From NCBI GenBank assembly GCA_045532455.1, contig JAZSFX010000003.1, positions 1 through 45,288 of the forward strand: a stretch of DNA of 45,288 bases, in the 5' to 3' direction. How positions within the stretch are numbered: the first letter of the stretch is position 1; the number at the start of each line of letters is the position of its first letter. A program made the position numbers and the translations under genes. Positions 1 through 9,600 of the stretch are shown here, one piece after another. This DNA is from Ornithomonoglobus_A sp045532455. Its GTDB lineage: Bacteria; Bacillota; Clostridia; UBA1381. Under the pieces are notes generated by a model that was not told the origin of the DNA, did not search any database, and was given only the letters and a program-made list of their open reading frames with translations.

Positions 1-98
<98 letters not shown>

Positions 99-305
99 AT
101 TGTTATATAAAGGCCTAAGCCTCTAAATACTTTTTAATCAAGTTTTTCCTGCCTTTTTCAAAGCACTGACTAAATGTTCGCTTTAATACTTTTCGTATCC
201 GAATTTCTGTCATAAAAAACTCATTGTTTAGACATTTAATGTCTTGACAAGAACTCTGCACTGTTTACTTTTCAATGTACATCCTGTCTTTGCGACAGCT
301 TTAAC
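99..305 (-). other. 16S leader region; 335-438 holds no gene
   Basis: This is the transcribed leader between the rrn promoter and 16S. It contains a small hairpin (CTGTC/GACAG, 284-298) and the short inverted repeat GACAT/ATGTC near 228-245, plausible antitermination or processing structures. No coding potential is seen. The stretch 335-438 between the promoter and the yolD-like stop is very T-rich on the plus strand, with only a weak TTGCCA/TGGCAA pairing; I see no gene there. Confidence 0.6.
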
Positions 306-334
306 ATTGTACCACAACCATTTTTAATTGTCAA
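306..334 (-). promoter_or_regulatory. rrn sigma-A promoter
   Basis: On the minus strand TTGACA (334-329), a 17-nt spacer and TACAAT (311-306) form a near-consensus sigma-A promoter pointing at the 16S gene. The predicted start would be near 299, giving a leader of about 200 nt. Confidence 0.85.
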
Positions 335-438
335 TACTTTTTTTTAATTTTTTTTACATTTTTTTATCTTTGGGATTTTTGCCTATTTATCTTGCCATTT
401 TTTATTTTTTTTTATTCATTTTATTGGCAAAATCACTA

Positions 439-864
439 TTAAACCTCATAATCCAAATCAAACAGTTCGCCCTGAATATTCAAAATCATATTAATTGGTA
501 TTTGGGTTTTATCGCACATTATAAGCTTTGCGCTCACTTCGTCTATTTTCTGCACGCGCCCCGTATGCACAACACTCGCTCCGCCACTCTTTTTTGAGTC
601 TGGCTCAAAATACGTTACTGTTACCTTTGGTGTGGTGGTAATATACTCGTATATTATAAGAAGTTTTTCGTTTATTCTTTCTATTTCGTATTCATCGAGG
701 TCGATTTTGGTGTCAGTTAATCTCGACACTTCATCTATTGCTTCCTCGTGGCCCGTGAGCGCCCTAAACGCACCAAACTGCGCCGCACGCGCAATACGCG
801 ACATTCTTGTATGCTTTTTTGGCTCGGGGTGCGGAAGATTTATAATATCATCATACCTGCTCAC
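439..864 (-). CDS. YolD-like family protein
   Basis: A 141-residue protein with the YolD-like layout: an N-terminal segment containing MSRIARAAQFGAFRALTGHE, a charged helix, then a C-terminal beta-rich part ending in a segment like the Sm-like fold of the family. YolD-like proteins are found next to Y-family polymerases (the YqjX/YqjW arrangement in Bacillus), and here the start overlaps the polymerase stop by 4 nt (861-864). They are therefore probably translationally coupled. Its role is unknown; the family is thought to accompany SOS-type mutagenic polymerases. I saw no LexA box close by, so damage control is not shown by the sequence. Confidence 0.85.
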   Translation of the reverse strand: MSRYDDIINLPHPEPKKHTRMSRIARAAQFGAFRALTGHEEAIDEVSRLTDTKIDLDEYEIERINEKLLIIYEYITTTPKVTVTYFEPDSKKSGGASVVHTGRVQKIDEVSAKLIMCDKTQIPINMILNIQGELFDLDYEV

Positions 865-2363
865 GCCTTGTGCCCTCCTATCTGCGAATTGCGGTCTATT
901 GTGGTTGCGCCTTCCTCAAGATTTATTCCCTTTAAAATTGCATTTTTACCGTATTGGTTTTTTATATGTATCATCGCCTCTTGCAGATTTCGCTCTTTTT
1001 TGAGTTTTGTTTTTTCTTTTTCTCTGTCCTTTTGTACCTTATTATAATCGGCAAATAAATCGAGCTGGTCGTATGTGGGCTTTTGTTGTATGGCACTTTC
1101 TTCTATTATATTATTGGCAACAATATTCACTCTGCGCACAAGCAATGCCCTTTTTGCAATTTTATCGTACAAGCTAAGAACGCCCTCCATTATCTGCTTT
1201 GTTGATGAAGTATATTCTTCTAAATTCACCGTTCCGTGCGCATGCTTTGGGATTTTTCTTCCGTAGCGGTCGATGGTTATTTCGCCTTTATATGAGTTAG
1301 TGCCTTTTAAATTATCGGTATCATAGCCTATGGTTATCACCATCTGATTGGTTACAAGACGTTTTTCGACCAAATCGAGCACCAAAAGCTCGGTCATTTC
1401 TTTTAAAATAAGCTTTGCCTTTTCGAACGTATACGGGCAGTGCAAAACCTGACCTGCACCCATGCTCTTTTTCTCGGGCCGATACGCGCGAATATCCTCT
1501 ATGGTGCATGGCTCATAACCCCACGCATGATCGATTAAAAGCTCGGCATTTACCCCGAACAGTTTATAGAGCCTGTCCTCGCCCTGTGTGCTCAACGACA
1601 TTCGTGCAACGTCGCCCATTGTGTATAGCCCGTTTTCTTCGAGCTTTTTTGCTGAGCCTTGTCCTACGCGCCAGAAATCAGAGAGGGGTTTATGCTCCCA
1701 CAACTCTTTGCGGTATGACATTTCGTCAAGCTCCGCTATTCGTACACCGTCTTTGTCGGCAACACTCTTTTTAGCAACAATATCCATTGCAATTTTAGCA
1801 AGATATATATTTGTGCCTATGCCTGCAGTGGCGGTAATTCCCGTTTCGGCTAAAACATCTTTTATTATTGTCATTGCAAGTTCGCGCGGTGTTTTGTTAT
1901 ACGTTTTTAAATAACCTGTTATATCCATAAATTCTTCGTCTATGGAATAGACATGTATATCCTCGGGTGCAATATACTTAAGATATATCGCGTGTATTTT
2001 TGTACTATATTCCATATAGTGTGCCATTCTCGGCGGTGCAACGATATACGAAACTGCACACAAGGGATTTTTTGCTATCTCTTTATAATCATAAGACTCA
2101 CCTTCAAGCATTCCTGAGGGTGAGTCGGTTTTTCTTTTATGGTTGACCTCTTTTATTTTTTGTATGACCTCAAAAAGTCTTGGTCTGCCGGGAATGCCAA
2201 ACGATTTTAATGAGGGAGATACTGCAAGGCATATTGTTTTTTCTGTTCTGCCCTCGTCTGCAACAACGAGATTTGTTGTCATTGGGTCGAGGCCTCGCTC
2301 TTGGCACTCAACAGAGGCATAGAAAGACTTTAAATCTATACACAAATAGAATTTGTTGCTCAT
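861..2363 (-). CDS. Y-family DNA polymerase (UmuC/DinB-like)
   Basis: A 500-residue translesion polymerase. The first palm motif, CIDLKSFYASVE, gives the metal ligand Asp10 and the steric-gate region. The second, YSIDEEFMDI, gives Asp142 and Glu143, so the catalytic acids are intact. A helix-hairpin-helix follows around residues 225-260 and a little-finger domain around 300-420. The C-terminal tail is charged. Such enzymes extend past damaged bases at low fidelity. It follows hisF by 19 bp with a good RBS (AAAGGAGG) and overlaps the downstream yolD-like gene, matching the Bacillus UvrX/YqjW grouping rather than a lone dinB. No truncation is seen. Confidence 0.92.
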   Translation of the reverse strand: MSNKFYLCIDLKSFYASVECQERGLDPMTTNLVVADEGRTEKTICLAVSPSLKSFGIPGRPRLFEVIQKIKEVNHKRKTDSPSGMLEGESYDYKEIAKNPLCAVSYIVAPPRMAHYMEYSTKIHAIYLKYIAPEDIHVYSIDEEFMDITGYLKTYNKTPRELAMTIIKDVLAETGITATAGIGTNIYLAKIAMDIVAKKSVADKDGVRIAELDEMSYRKELWEHKPLSDFWRVGQGSAKKLEENGLYTMGDVARMSLSTQGEDRLYKLFGVNAELLIDHAWGYEPCTIEDIRAYRPEKKSMGAGQVLHCPYTFEKAKLILKEMTELLVLDLVEKRLVTNQMVITIGYDTDNLKGTNSYKGEITIDRYGRKIPKHAHGTVNLEEYTSSTKQIMEGVLSLYDKIAKRALLVRRVNIVANNIIEESAIQQKPTYDQLDLFADYNKVQKDREKEKTKLKKERNLQEAMIHIKNQYGKNAILKGINLEEGATTIDRNSQIGGHKA

Positions 2364-2382
2364 TTCTATACCTCCTTTTAAA

Positions 2383-3144
2383 TTACATTCTTACGCTTTC
2401 GCCATTTTCTCTAAGATATTTTTTTAGTTCCATTATTTCGATTTCTTTGAAGTGGAACAGACTTGCCGCTAAAACCGCATCCGCCTTTCCTTTTTGGAAC
2501 GCATCTAAAAAGTGCTCCATCTCTCCTGCGCCGCCCGAAGCTATAACGGGAATGGATACGCTCTCACTCACTGCTTTGGTGAGCTCCAAATCATAGCCTG
2601 CTTTTGTTCCATCGCAGTCCATACTTGTTAGAAGTATTTCGCCCGCACCCAGCTCCTCGACCTTTTTTGCCCACTCGATTGCATCAATGCCTGTATCGAC
2701 TCTGCCGCCATTCAGGTATATTGTCCAACCGTTTCCGTTTGGTCTGCGCTTTGCATCAATTGCGCACACTACACACTGCGAGCCAAACTTCCTGGCCGCC
2801 TCCTGTATGAGTGATGGGTTTTTGATTGCCGCACTGTTTACCGAAACCTTATCGGCACCCGCGTTCAATATTTTTCGAAAGTCCTCAACACTTCGTATTC
2901 CGCCGCCGACGGTGAACGGAATGAACACACTCTTTGCCACTGCCTCCACCATGTCAACAACAGTTTCGCGCGCGTCCGATGAGGCGGTTATATCCAGAAA
3001 CACAAGCTCGTCGGCGCCAGCCTTATCGTACACCTTTGCGCACTCAACGGGGTCGCCCGCATCTATAAGATTAACAAAATTTACACCCTTTACAACACGA
3101 CCGTTGTTTACGTCGAGGCAGGGGATTATTCTTTTAGCGTACAT
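2383..3144 (-). CDS. hisF: Imidazole glycerol phosphate synthase, cyclase subunit
   Basis: A 253-residue (beta/alpha)8 barrel of normal family length. The catalytic acids are present: Asp11 in IIPCLDVNNGRVVKGV and Asp130 in CVVCAIDAKR. With HisH it converts PRFAR and the ammonia released from glutamine into IGP and AICAR, the fifth step of histidine synthesis. It starts 16 bp after hisH, with AAAGGAT as RBS. The remaining his genes are not in this window, so the pair is separated from the rest of the pathway. Confidence 0.97.
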   Translation of the reverse strand: MYAKRIIPCLDVNNGRVVKGVNFVNLIDAGDPVECAKVYDKAGADELVFLDITASSDARETVVDMVEAVAKSVFIPFTVGGGIRSVEDFRKILNAGADKVSVNSAAIKNPSLIQEAARKFGSQCVVCAIDAKRRPNGNGWTIYLNGGRVDTGIDAIEWAKKVEELGAGEILLTSMDCDGTKAGYDLELTKAVSESVSIPVIASGGAGEMEHFLDAFQKGKADAVLAASLFHFKEIEIMELKKYLRENGESVRM

Positions 3145-3160
3145 TGTATCTTTTATCCTT

Positions 3161-3763
3161 TCACATTTGAATGAAGTTTTTTAAAATCTGCGCCCCCGCA
3201 TCGGAGCTTTTTTCGGGATGGAACTGCGTTGCAAAAACGTTGTCCTTTTCCACTGCAATATCAAGCCTTGCACCGTATTCGGTGTATGCCGAAACGATAT
3301 CCGTCTGCGGAGTCTCGATATAATATGAATGAACAAAATAGACATACGGGGCGTTTTGTGTACTGCCCAGAATTTTGCTATCCTTTGTGATGGTGATATT
3401 GTTCCAGCCCATATGCGGAATTTTAAGGCCCGTATCGGGTATTCGTACCGATTTGCCTTTGAAAATACCAAGACCTTTTACACCTGGTGTTTCTTCGCTC
3501 TCCTCAAAAAGAAGCTGAAGACCCAAACAAACACCCAAAAGCGGTGTACCTTTTTTTGCAACCTCTTTTACGACCTCGTCAAGACCGCTTTTTGTCAGAG
3601 ACGCCATTGCATCGCCAAACGAGCCAACTCCCGGCAATATTACCTTGTCTGCACCAAGAATTGTGTCTTTGTCGCCCGTTATAATACTTTGTGCACCCAA
3701 AAAGTCGAGCGCATTCTTTACACTGTGCAGATTTCCCGCACCGTAATCTATTATTGCTATCAT
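3161..3763 (-). CDS. hisH: Imidazole glycerol phosphate synthase, glutaminase subunit
   Basis: A 200-residue class I glutamine amidotransferase. The nucleophile Cys79 sits in LLGVCLGLQLL, and His182 and Glu184 in QFHPEKSS complete the triad; the oxyanion strand motif LPGVGSFGDAM is also present. It supplies ammonia to HisF through the barrel. The start is supported by GGAGGAAACAATG. It lies 66 bp beyond the MATE gene and directly upstream of hisF, so transcription probably continues hisH-hisF-polY-yolD. Confidence 0.97.
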   Translation of the reverse strand: MIAIIDYGAGNLHSVKNALDFLGAQSIITGDKDTILGADKVILPGVGSFGDAMASLTKSGLDEVVKEVAKKGTPLLGVCLGLQLLFEESEETPGVKGLGIFKGKSVRIPDTGLKIPHMGWNNITITKDSKILGSTQNAPYVYFVHSYYIETPQTDIVSAYTEYGARLDIAVEKDNVFATQFHPEKSSDAGAQILKNFIQM

Positions 3764-3829
3764 TGTTTCCTCCGTAGTTTCTTCCTATATAATGTACATT
3801 AAAAATGAGTTTCTATCCAGATTGTTTTC

Positions 3830-5188
3830 TTAGTTGTTTTTCATTTTCCTGAATACGCGCGGTTTTATAATAAGCAGAGTTATAAAGTGTAAAATGCTTA
3901 CGATAAGCCACGAAACAGGCAGACATATGAACAGGAAGTTCAGACTTCGGTACATCGGGAGCAGCGCTGCTGCCCAAAAAATTCGTACTCCGCAAACACC
4001 AAAGAATGTGCTTATTGCGGTAATGGTTGAACAACCAAGTCCCCTCAGTGCACCCGTGAGCACTTCCATAACCCCAAGAATAAAATACGTTGCACATACA
4101 AGTCTTACTCTTTCCTCTCCAAGTTTAAATGCCTGCGGTGAGTCTGTAATGTATATTCCAACAAGCTGTTTTGAGAATATAACACAAATCAAACCCAGAA
4201 CAACACCCACAACAACCGCGCACAACATTGTTACATATATTGATTTGTTGATACGCTCCTTATTGCACGCTCCGTAATTCTGGCTTACCGAGGTAAGCAC
4301 CGTCTGATAAAATGCATTAAGGGAAACATACAAAAAGCTTTCGATGTTGACACTTGCCGCACTTGCCGCAATAGCCGCTGCACCAAACGAGTTTATGGCT
4401 GATTGGATAACTGTGTTTGAAAGTGAGAAAAGTGAGCCTTGTATTCCCGCAGGTAAGCCTATTTTAATAATGGTTGCAAGCTCACGTTTGTAAATTCTAA
4501 GCTTTTTAAATTCTAATTTGTATGACTCTTTTGAACGGACAAAAATCACAAGCACCGCTATTGCCGAAAGGTAGTTTGCAACGATTGTGCCTATTGCAAC
4601 ACCAGCAACATCCATATGAAAAACTATTACAAGAACAAGATTTAAAATAACATTTACTATTCCTGTGAGTCCTAAAATATACAACGGTCGTTTGGTGTCG
4701 CCAAGTGCTCTCAAAATGGCTGCAGCAAAGTTAAATACAACAGAAGCCGGCACACCTAAGAATATAATCTTCATATATAACTCTGCACCGTCTAAAACCT
4801 CGCCCTCGGGTGCGCCCGTTAATATAAGAAGCGGTCTGCTGAAAACCAATCCCGCAATACAACTTACAACACCCATAATTACGGCAAGAAGAATTGCAGT
4901 GTGCACCGCCCTGTGCATTCCTTTTTCGTCTTTTTCGCCGAATTTACGTGCAACAACCACGCCGCCACCCACCGAAAGTCCGATGGATACATTTAAAATC
5001 AGATTTGTGATTGATGCAGTTGCGCCCACCGATGCCATTGCGTTGGAGCCGGCAAATCGGCTTACTACTATGAGGTCTGCCGCATTGTATAAGAGCTGTA
5101 AAATACTTGTGAGCATAAGCGGTATGGCAAAAAGGATTGTGTTTTTGAAGATTGACCCTTTTGTCATATCAAGTTCAAATTTTTTCAT
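3830..5188 (-). CDS. MATE family efflux transporter
   Basis: About 452 residues with twelve hydrophobic segments in two homologous halves, as expected of NorM/DinF-type exporters, which move drugs or metabolites out in exchange for Na+ or H+. MTKGSIFKNTILFAIPLM at the N-terminus is typical of the clostridial MATE group. I place the start at ATG 5188, preceded by AAAGGAAC. A longer frame runs up to 5302, but that extension is translated from REP-like repeat DNA and has no family match. The substrate cannot be told from sequence. Confidence 0.92.
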   Translation of the reverse strand: MKKFELDMTKGSIFKNTILFAIPLMLTSILQLLYNAADLIVVSRFAGSNAMASVGATASITNLILNVSIGLSVGGGVVVARKFGEKDEKGMHRAVHTAILLAVIMGVVSCIAGLVFSRPLLILTGAPEGEVLDGAELYMKIIFLGVPASVVFNFAAAILRALGDTKRPLYILGLTGIVNVILNLVLVIVFHMDVAGVAIGTIVANYLSAIAVLVIFVRSKESYKLEFKKLRIYKRELATIIKIGLPAGIQGSLFSLSNTVIQSAINSFGAAAIAASAASVNIESFLYVSLNAFYQTVLTSVSQNYGACNKERINKSIYVTMLCAVVVGVVLGLICVIFSKQLVGIYITDSPQAFKLGEERVRLVCATYFILGVMEVLTGALRGLGCSTITAISTFFGVCGVRIFWAAALLPMYRSLNFLFICLPVSWLIVSILHFITLLIIKPRVFRKMKNN

Positions 5189-5241
5189 TTTGTTGTTCCT
5201 TTCCTTTTCTGCCTGTTGTTGCGGTGGGTTTTGCAATTTCT

Positions 5242-5315
5242 GTAGGGGCGCTCGCTTGTGGTCGCCCATTAAGGTCTTTCGTTTGTTTTGCGGAACGAGC
5301 AAGCCCGTTCCCTAC
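5242..5315. repeat. REPIN-like inward pair of GTAGGGG hairpins
   Basis: Two hairpin units face each other. The plus-strand unit 5242-5267 starts GTAGGGGCG and ends GGTCGCCC; the minus-strand unit 5315-5290 starts GTAGGGAACGGGCTTG and ends GTTCCGC. Each folds on itself and the two can pair head-on, the architecture of a REPIN. They lie in the MATE leader and are related to the units listed elsewhere in this window. Confidence 0.8.
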
Positions 5316-5459
5316 AATCTAAAACGGTGAGATGTGCAATTTGTTCCGTAAAAGAGTCTTTAAGAAAATTGTTCAGATTGCCGTTTGAAAAAGCGACGGC
5401 GTATGTTGATACTCCGAGCTTTTGAAAATGGTAAGATGGGCAATTTTATAAAGACTCCC
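5316..5459. other. Intergenic region between nagA and the MATE gene
   Basis: No gene. Two diverged copies of a short sequence occur: AAAACGGTGAGATGTGCAAT at 5321-5340 and GAAAATGGTAAGATGGGCAA near 5424-5443, each followed by an ..AAAGACT/GAGTCTTT-type stretch. The second copy leads directly into the CTCCCCTAC that contains the nagA stop codon. It may be a remnant of an older repeat; I cannot assign a function. Confidence 0.4.
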
Positions 5460-6587
5460 CTACATTGAGATTTTTTTACCGTTTATATATACATCACAAA
5501 TGTTCAATTCCTTATCAAGAACAACAAAGTCTGCCCATTTGCCCTCTTTAATACTTCCTATTTTGTCGTCTGCACCGAGTGTCTTTGCAGGGTTTATGGA
5601 CGCCATTTTTACTGCGCTCTCTAAAGGAATTCCAATAGAAACAAGGTTTCTTACTCCGTCTATCAAAAAGCTTGTTCCGCCTGCTATTGTTCCGTCTTCG
5701 GTGTAGGTTTCTTTATTTTTAACAATAATCTTTCTTCCGTTTACCATAAATTCGCCATCAGGCATACCTGTGCCAAGCTCACTGTCGGTAATCATATTTA
5801 TTCTGTCGTCGCCCTTTAGCTTATAGGCAAGCTTTATAACATCCTTTGATACGTGGAAAAAGTCGCATATAAATTCGCACTTTATTCTGTCGTCGCCAAG
5901 AACTGCACCCACAACACCGGGCTTGCGGTGGTTAAGACCTGTCATAGCATTAAATGTGTGGGTTGACTGTGTTGCACCCATATCTGCGCCCTTTATTGCT
6001 TCCTCAAAAGTGGCATTTGTATGACCTATGGACACAATAACATCGTTTTCTCTTAAATATTTTATTGTTTCCTCTGCGCCCTCAAGCTCAGGTGCCATTG
6101 TTATTATTTTTACCATACCCTCGCCCTCTTTTATGAGAGTTTTGGTTTCTTCTAGGGTTGGCTTTCTTATGTTTTTGGGCAGGTGTGCGCCCTTGTACTC
6201 AACTGCAAAGTACGGACCCTCAAGGTGAATACCCATACATCTTGCCTGATTTTCGCCTCTTTTATAGCTTATGAGATTTTTCATACAACGTATCATTTTC
6301 TCGGTTGGTGCTGCCGAAATTGCAGGACAAAGTGTGGTTGTACCATACTGTGCTTCTACTCCGAAAATAATGTCGTTTGTTTTTTCGTGGAAATCTATAA
6401 AGGTTGTTCCCATTGCCGAGTGCATATGTGTATCAATAAAGCCAGGAACTATGTATTTTCCATCAGCGTCGATGTCGCCACCTGTGTTGGCTTCATCAAT
6501 CTTGGTAAAGATACCGTTTTCGAACTCTACCGATGCCATTCTGAATTTAAAGTCATCACATAATACATTTGCATTGTAAATTTTCAT
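5460..6587 (-). CDS. nagA: N-acetylglucosamine-6-phosphate deacetylase
   Basis: A 375-residue amidohydrolase that removes acetate from GlcNAc-6-P during amino-sugar use or cell wall recycling. Metal and catalytic positions are visible: DTHMHSAMG (His54, His56), Glu123 in HLEGPYF, His189, His210 in THTFNAM, and catalytic Asp268 in MITDSELG. The RBS is AGAGGGA before ATG 6587. nagB is not adjacent. The TAG stop is the TAG inside a GTAGGGGAG sequence of the REP-like family, so the last codons may have been set by a repeat insertion. Together with the NagZ-like enzyme it suggests peptidoglycan sugar recycling. Confidence 0.95.
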   Translation of the reverse strand: MKIYNANVLCDDFKFRMASVEFENGIFTKIDEANTGGDIDADGKYIVPGFIDTHMHSAMGTTFIDFHEKTNDIIFGVEAQYGTTTLCPAISAAPTEKMIRCMKNLISYKRGENQARCMGIHLEGPYFAVEYKGAHLPKNIRKPTLEETKTLIKEGEGMVKIITMAPELEGAEETIKYLRENDVIVSIGHTNATFEEAIKGADMGATQSTHTFNAMTGLNHRKPGVVGAVLGDDRIKCEFICDFFHVSKDVIKLAYKLKGDDRINMITDSELGTGMPDGEFMVNGRKIIVKNKETYTEDGTIAGGTSFLIDGVRNLVSIGIPLESAVKMASINPAKTLGADDKIGSIKEGKWADFVVLDKELNICDVYINGKKISM

Positions 6588-6631
6588 AATAATTCCCTCT
6601 GTTAATTGTAGTTAGTGCAGTTGCGTTTACT

Positions 6632-9600
6632 TTACTCATTATATTTAAACACCTTAGATAGTGGCTTTAAATTGCCGGTTTCGCTCCAGCAAAATACTTT
6701 TATTAAAGAATTTTCGATATCGTCCTCTGAACCAAGTTCAAAACCGGCTGTTTTATCTGTGGCAAATACGTCACCTGCTTTGATAGATGTCATTTCTCCA
6801 TTGGTATCATAAAGCACAAAATACACCTTTGCTTTTTCTTTTACATAATCAAAATTAACTCTTGCAATTTCTTTCTCATTTTCATTTGTAAAGTCAATAG
6901 AATGTATACTTGCGGGATTTTCTGTGATGCTTGTTGCAATGGATACAGTTTCGGGCAATGCATCGTCGCCTATTAAAGTCATGCAATTCCATTCCTCCAT
7001 GCTTCCTTTAAAATTTATCCACCCAAGATTTTCGCAACCCAAAAATGCAGATGTTCTGATTAAAGAAACTGTGTCAGGAACGGTAACTTCTTTAATATCT
7101 ACGTTGTCTTTAAATAGATTTTCACCTAATGCAAAGACTGTATAACCATCAATTACTGTCGGAATTTCAAATGTTTCACCCACCATAGCCTTTATCTGAG
7201 TAATTTCAACTGTGTCATCAGGGTATATAATATATTTATATTCATCATTTTCTCCTGTTAGTAAATCTCTCACAACACAAACCGAAAGCTCAGCAGTTTT
7301 TGCAACTCCGCTATTATTATACAAGCAGGCAGTGATACGATTGATAGCCCCGTCTTCATCAAACTGTGATTCAAATGTCTCTGTTTCACCTGCACTCATC
7401 GATACATTGCACCTATATTCAGTAACATGTGTGTCCCCCGCATAGGCATTAAATACTAAAACACCTTCAACCTCTTCGTTTGCAGTTATTGTAGCGCTGC
7501 TTGAAATAACTCTATCTTCAATTTTCGGCACACTAACATCAGAAATTTCTGCATCTGTTACTGTAAATTTTGCTATTAGTGATCTGCTTTCTTCTATTAC
7601 AAAGCTATATTCCGCGTTTTCTGATAAGTACACTTCTCCGTCATACCAGCCAATAAACTCTGCACCCGCAAAAGGCTCTGCATTAACCGTAACATAATCC
7701 CCTTTTGAAGCTTCTGTAATATCTGCAGCCACACCACTTCCCTCACTGGTTATTGTAACTGATAGGTTTTCAAGTTCTTCATTAGCAAGGACCTCCGTGT
7801 TGCTGATTGTATTCTCTGATAATATCAGGTCATAATTTGCAACATCTGTATCAATTTCATCATTCACTGTACCTGTGAGTGTCTCATTGGCGCAAACTTC
7901 AATATTGTTGTAGCAAACTCGTTTTGTTTCTTCTGCTCCTACTGCATATTCAGAAACGTAGTAGTTTACTTCGCCTTCTTCATAAGCAGTAATTTTTACG
8001 TCGTAATCCTCAAAGTTATCATAATAGAAAATTTTTATTTTGTCATCAACCACAACAACCGGAAGCTCGTCAATTAAAATCTCATGATTTACAACCGAAA
8101 CAACAACATTACCATCTGCATCTGTTATTTCAACATCTACTGGGCATTGGATTAATTGTTTTTTGTATTTGTTGGCATTTTCATTAAAAACTTCGCCGGC
8201 TGATTTTGATGTTATATAAATTTTTTCAGGGTCATCTAATCCAAACAACCACGCTCGATATGTGTCCGGCTCATGTACAGCACCGAGTCCGGCAAATTGT
8301 CCATTTAAAGAAGAAACGGAGGATATTATCCTTAAAACAGATTTCAATAAAGACAATGCATTATTACCGGTTAAATCATCAAAAAATTCATCAACCGAAA
8401 TGCCGTTCAACTCCAGAATTGTACCAATTTCTTTTATTAGTTTGATATATTCGTCGTTTATTCCGGCTTTTTTTAACACCCTCTTATACGCCTCAACATC
8501 CCCTGATGCATACTGATAACATCTAACAACATCGCCGGATGCATATTTAGTAGTTGCATACTCTATCAAAGATGCATTTTCATTTGCTTCCTTATCAACC
8601 ATCAGCCAATGTACGATATCCTTAATCGGCTCAGCATATTTGTTACTGAATTCCTGCTTTGAGTCTGCAAGATTAGAAAGCAGTTTTACAAGATTAGACA
8701 CCGCACTTCGTTGATCCTGCGAAATAGAATATGTGTTTCCTGTGATTTCCTTATAGTGAGACTTTACCTGTGTGGGAGCATTTGAAATAATTGTCTTTGT
8801 TATTCCATACCTGCCAAAACCCCAATCAGATAATAACACATATGGTACAGCATCTGCAGCATTTACAATATTAAATATATTATTGTATTTTTCATTTGCT
8901 GCATTGGCATTTTTCACATGCACCGGTCTTGGTGTTGCAAATGTATATGTAAAAATGTTTTCAGAATTAAGGCATGAACATTTTTGGGAATAATCTACCA
9001 TATTGGCAGCAACAAGATTAGCTATGGCAGCACCTCGGCTATAACCTGTCATCCACAAAACAACATCCTTTGATTTGTAAGCAGATATATAGCTTTTTAG
9101 TTTTTCGGTTATATCATCAGCAGGTTTTTTAAAGCCTTGTGAATATGTGGAATCTCTTCCTACATTAAAATTGCTTACCCATTCACCGCCGTATTTTCCA
9201 CCACGAACAACCAATGCAACAAGCTTTTTAGTTTTGCCATTTACCATTATATCTCTGCTTGCTATTGAATATGCAGCCTTGTCAGAAGTATCGGTCAGTG
9301 CGATTCCATAATTATAAAATTTTTGATTAGTTGTAAAACCATATTCGTCATATTTGTTTTTAATATTTGCATATCTCTTTTTTGCTATAGAGCTTGTATC
9401 ACTTCCGCCCTTTGCAAAATCATCAGTAGTTGCAGAAAATCCTGCTTCCACAAAATCAAAGGTTAAACGTGCCAATGAATGATTATAATCATATGCACTG
9501 CCGGAAAATAATTTATCAAAAATTCCATGATTGTAATGTATTGTTGCATATATTAAACAATCATTGCCTCCACTGATTAATATCTTACTCCTGTCTTCTT

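Noticed and set aside
5189..5302. N-terminal extension of the MATE protein
   Set aside because: It is translated from REP-like repeat DNA, and ATG 5188 has a good RBS and a normal family N-terminus.
4665..5330. A 221-codon open frame on the plus strand opposite the MATE gene
   Set aside because: It is antisense to a clear transporter gene, has no RBS and no recognisable domain.
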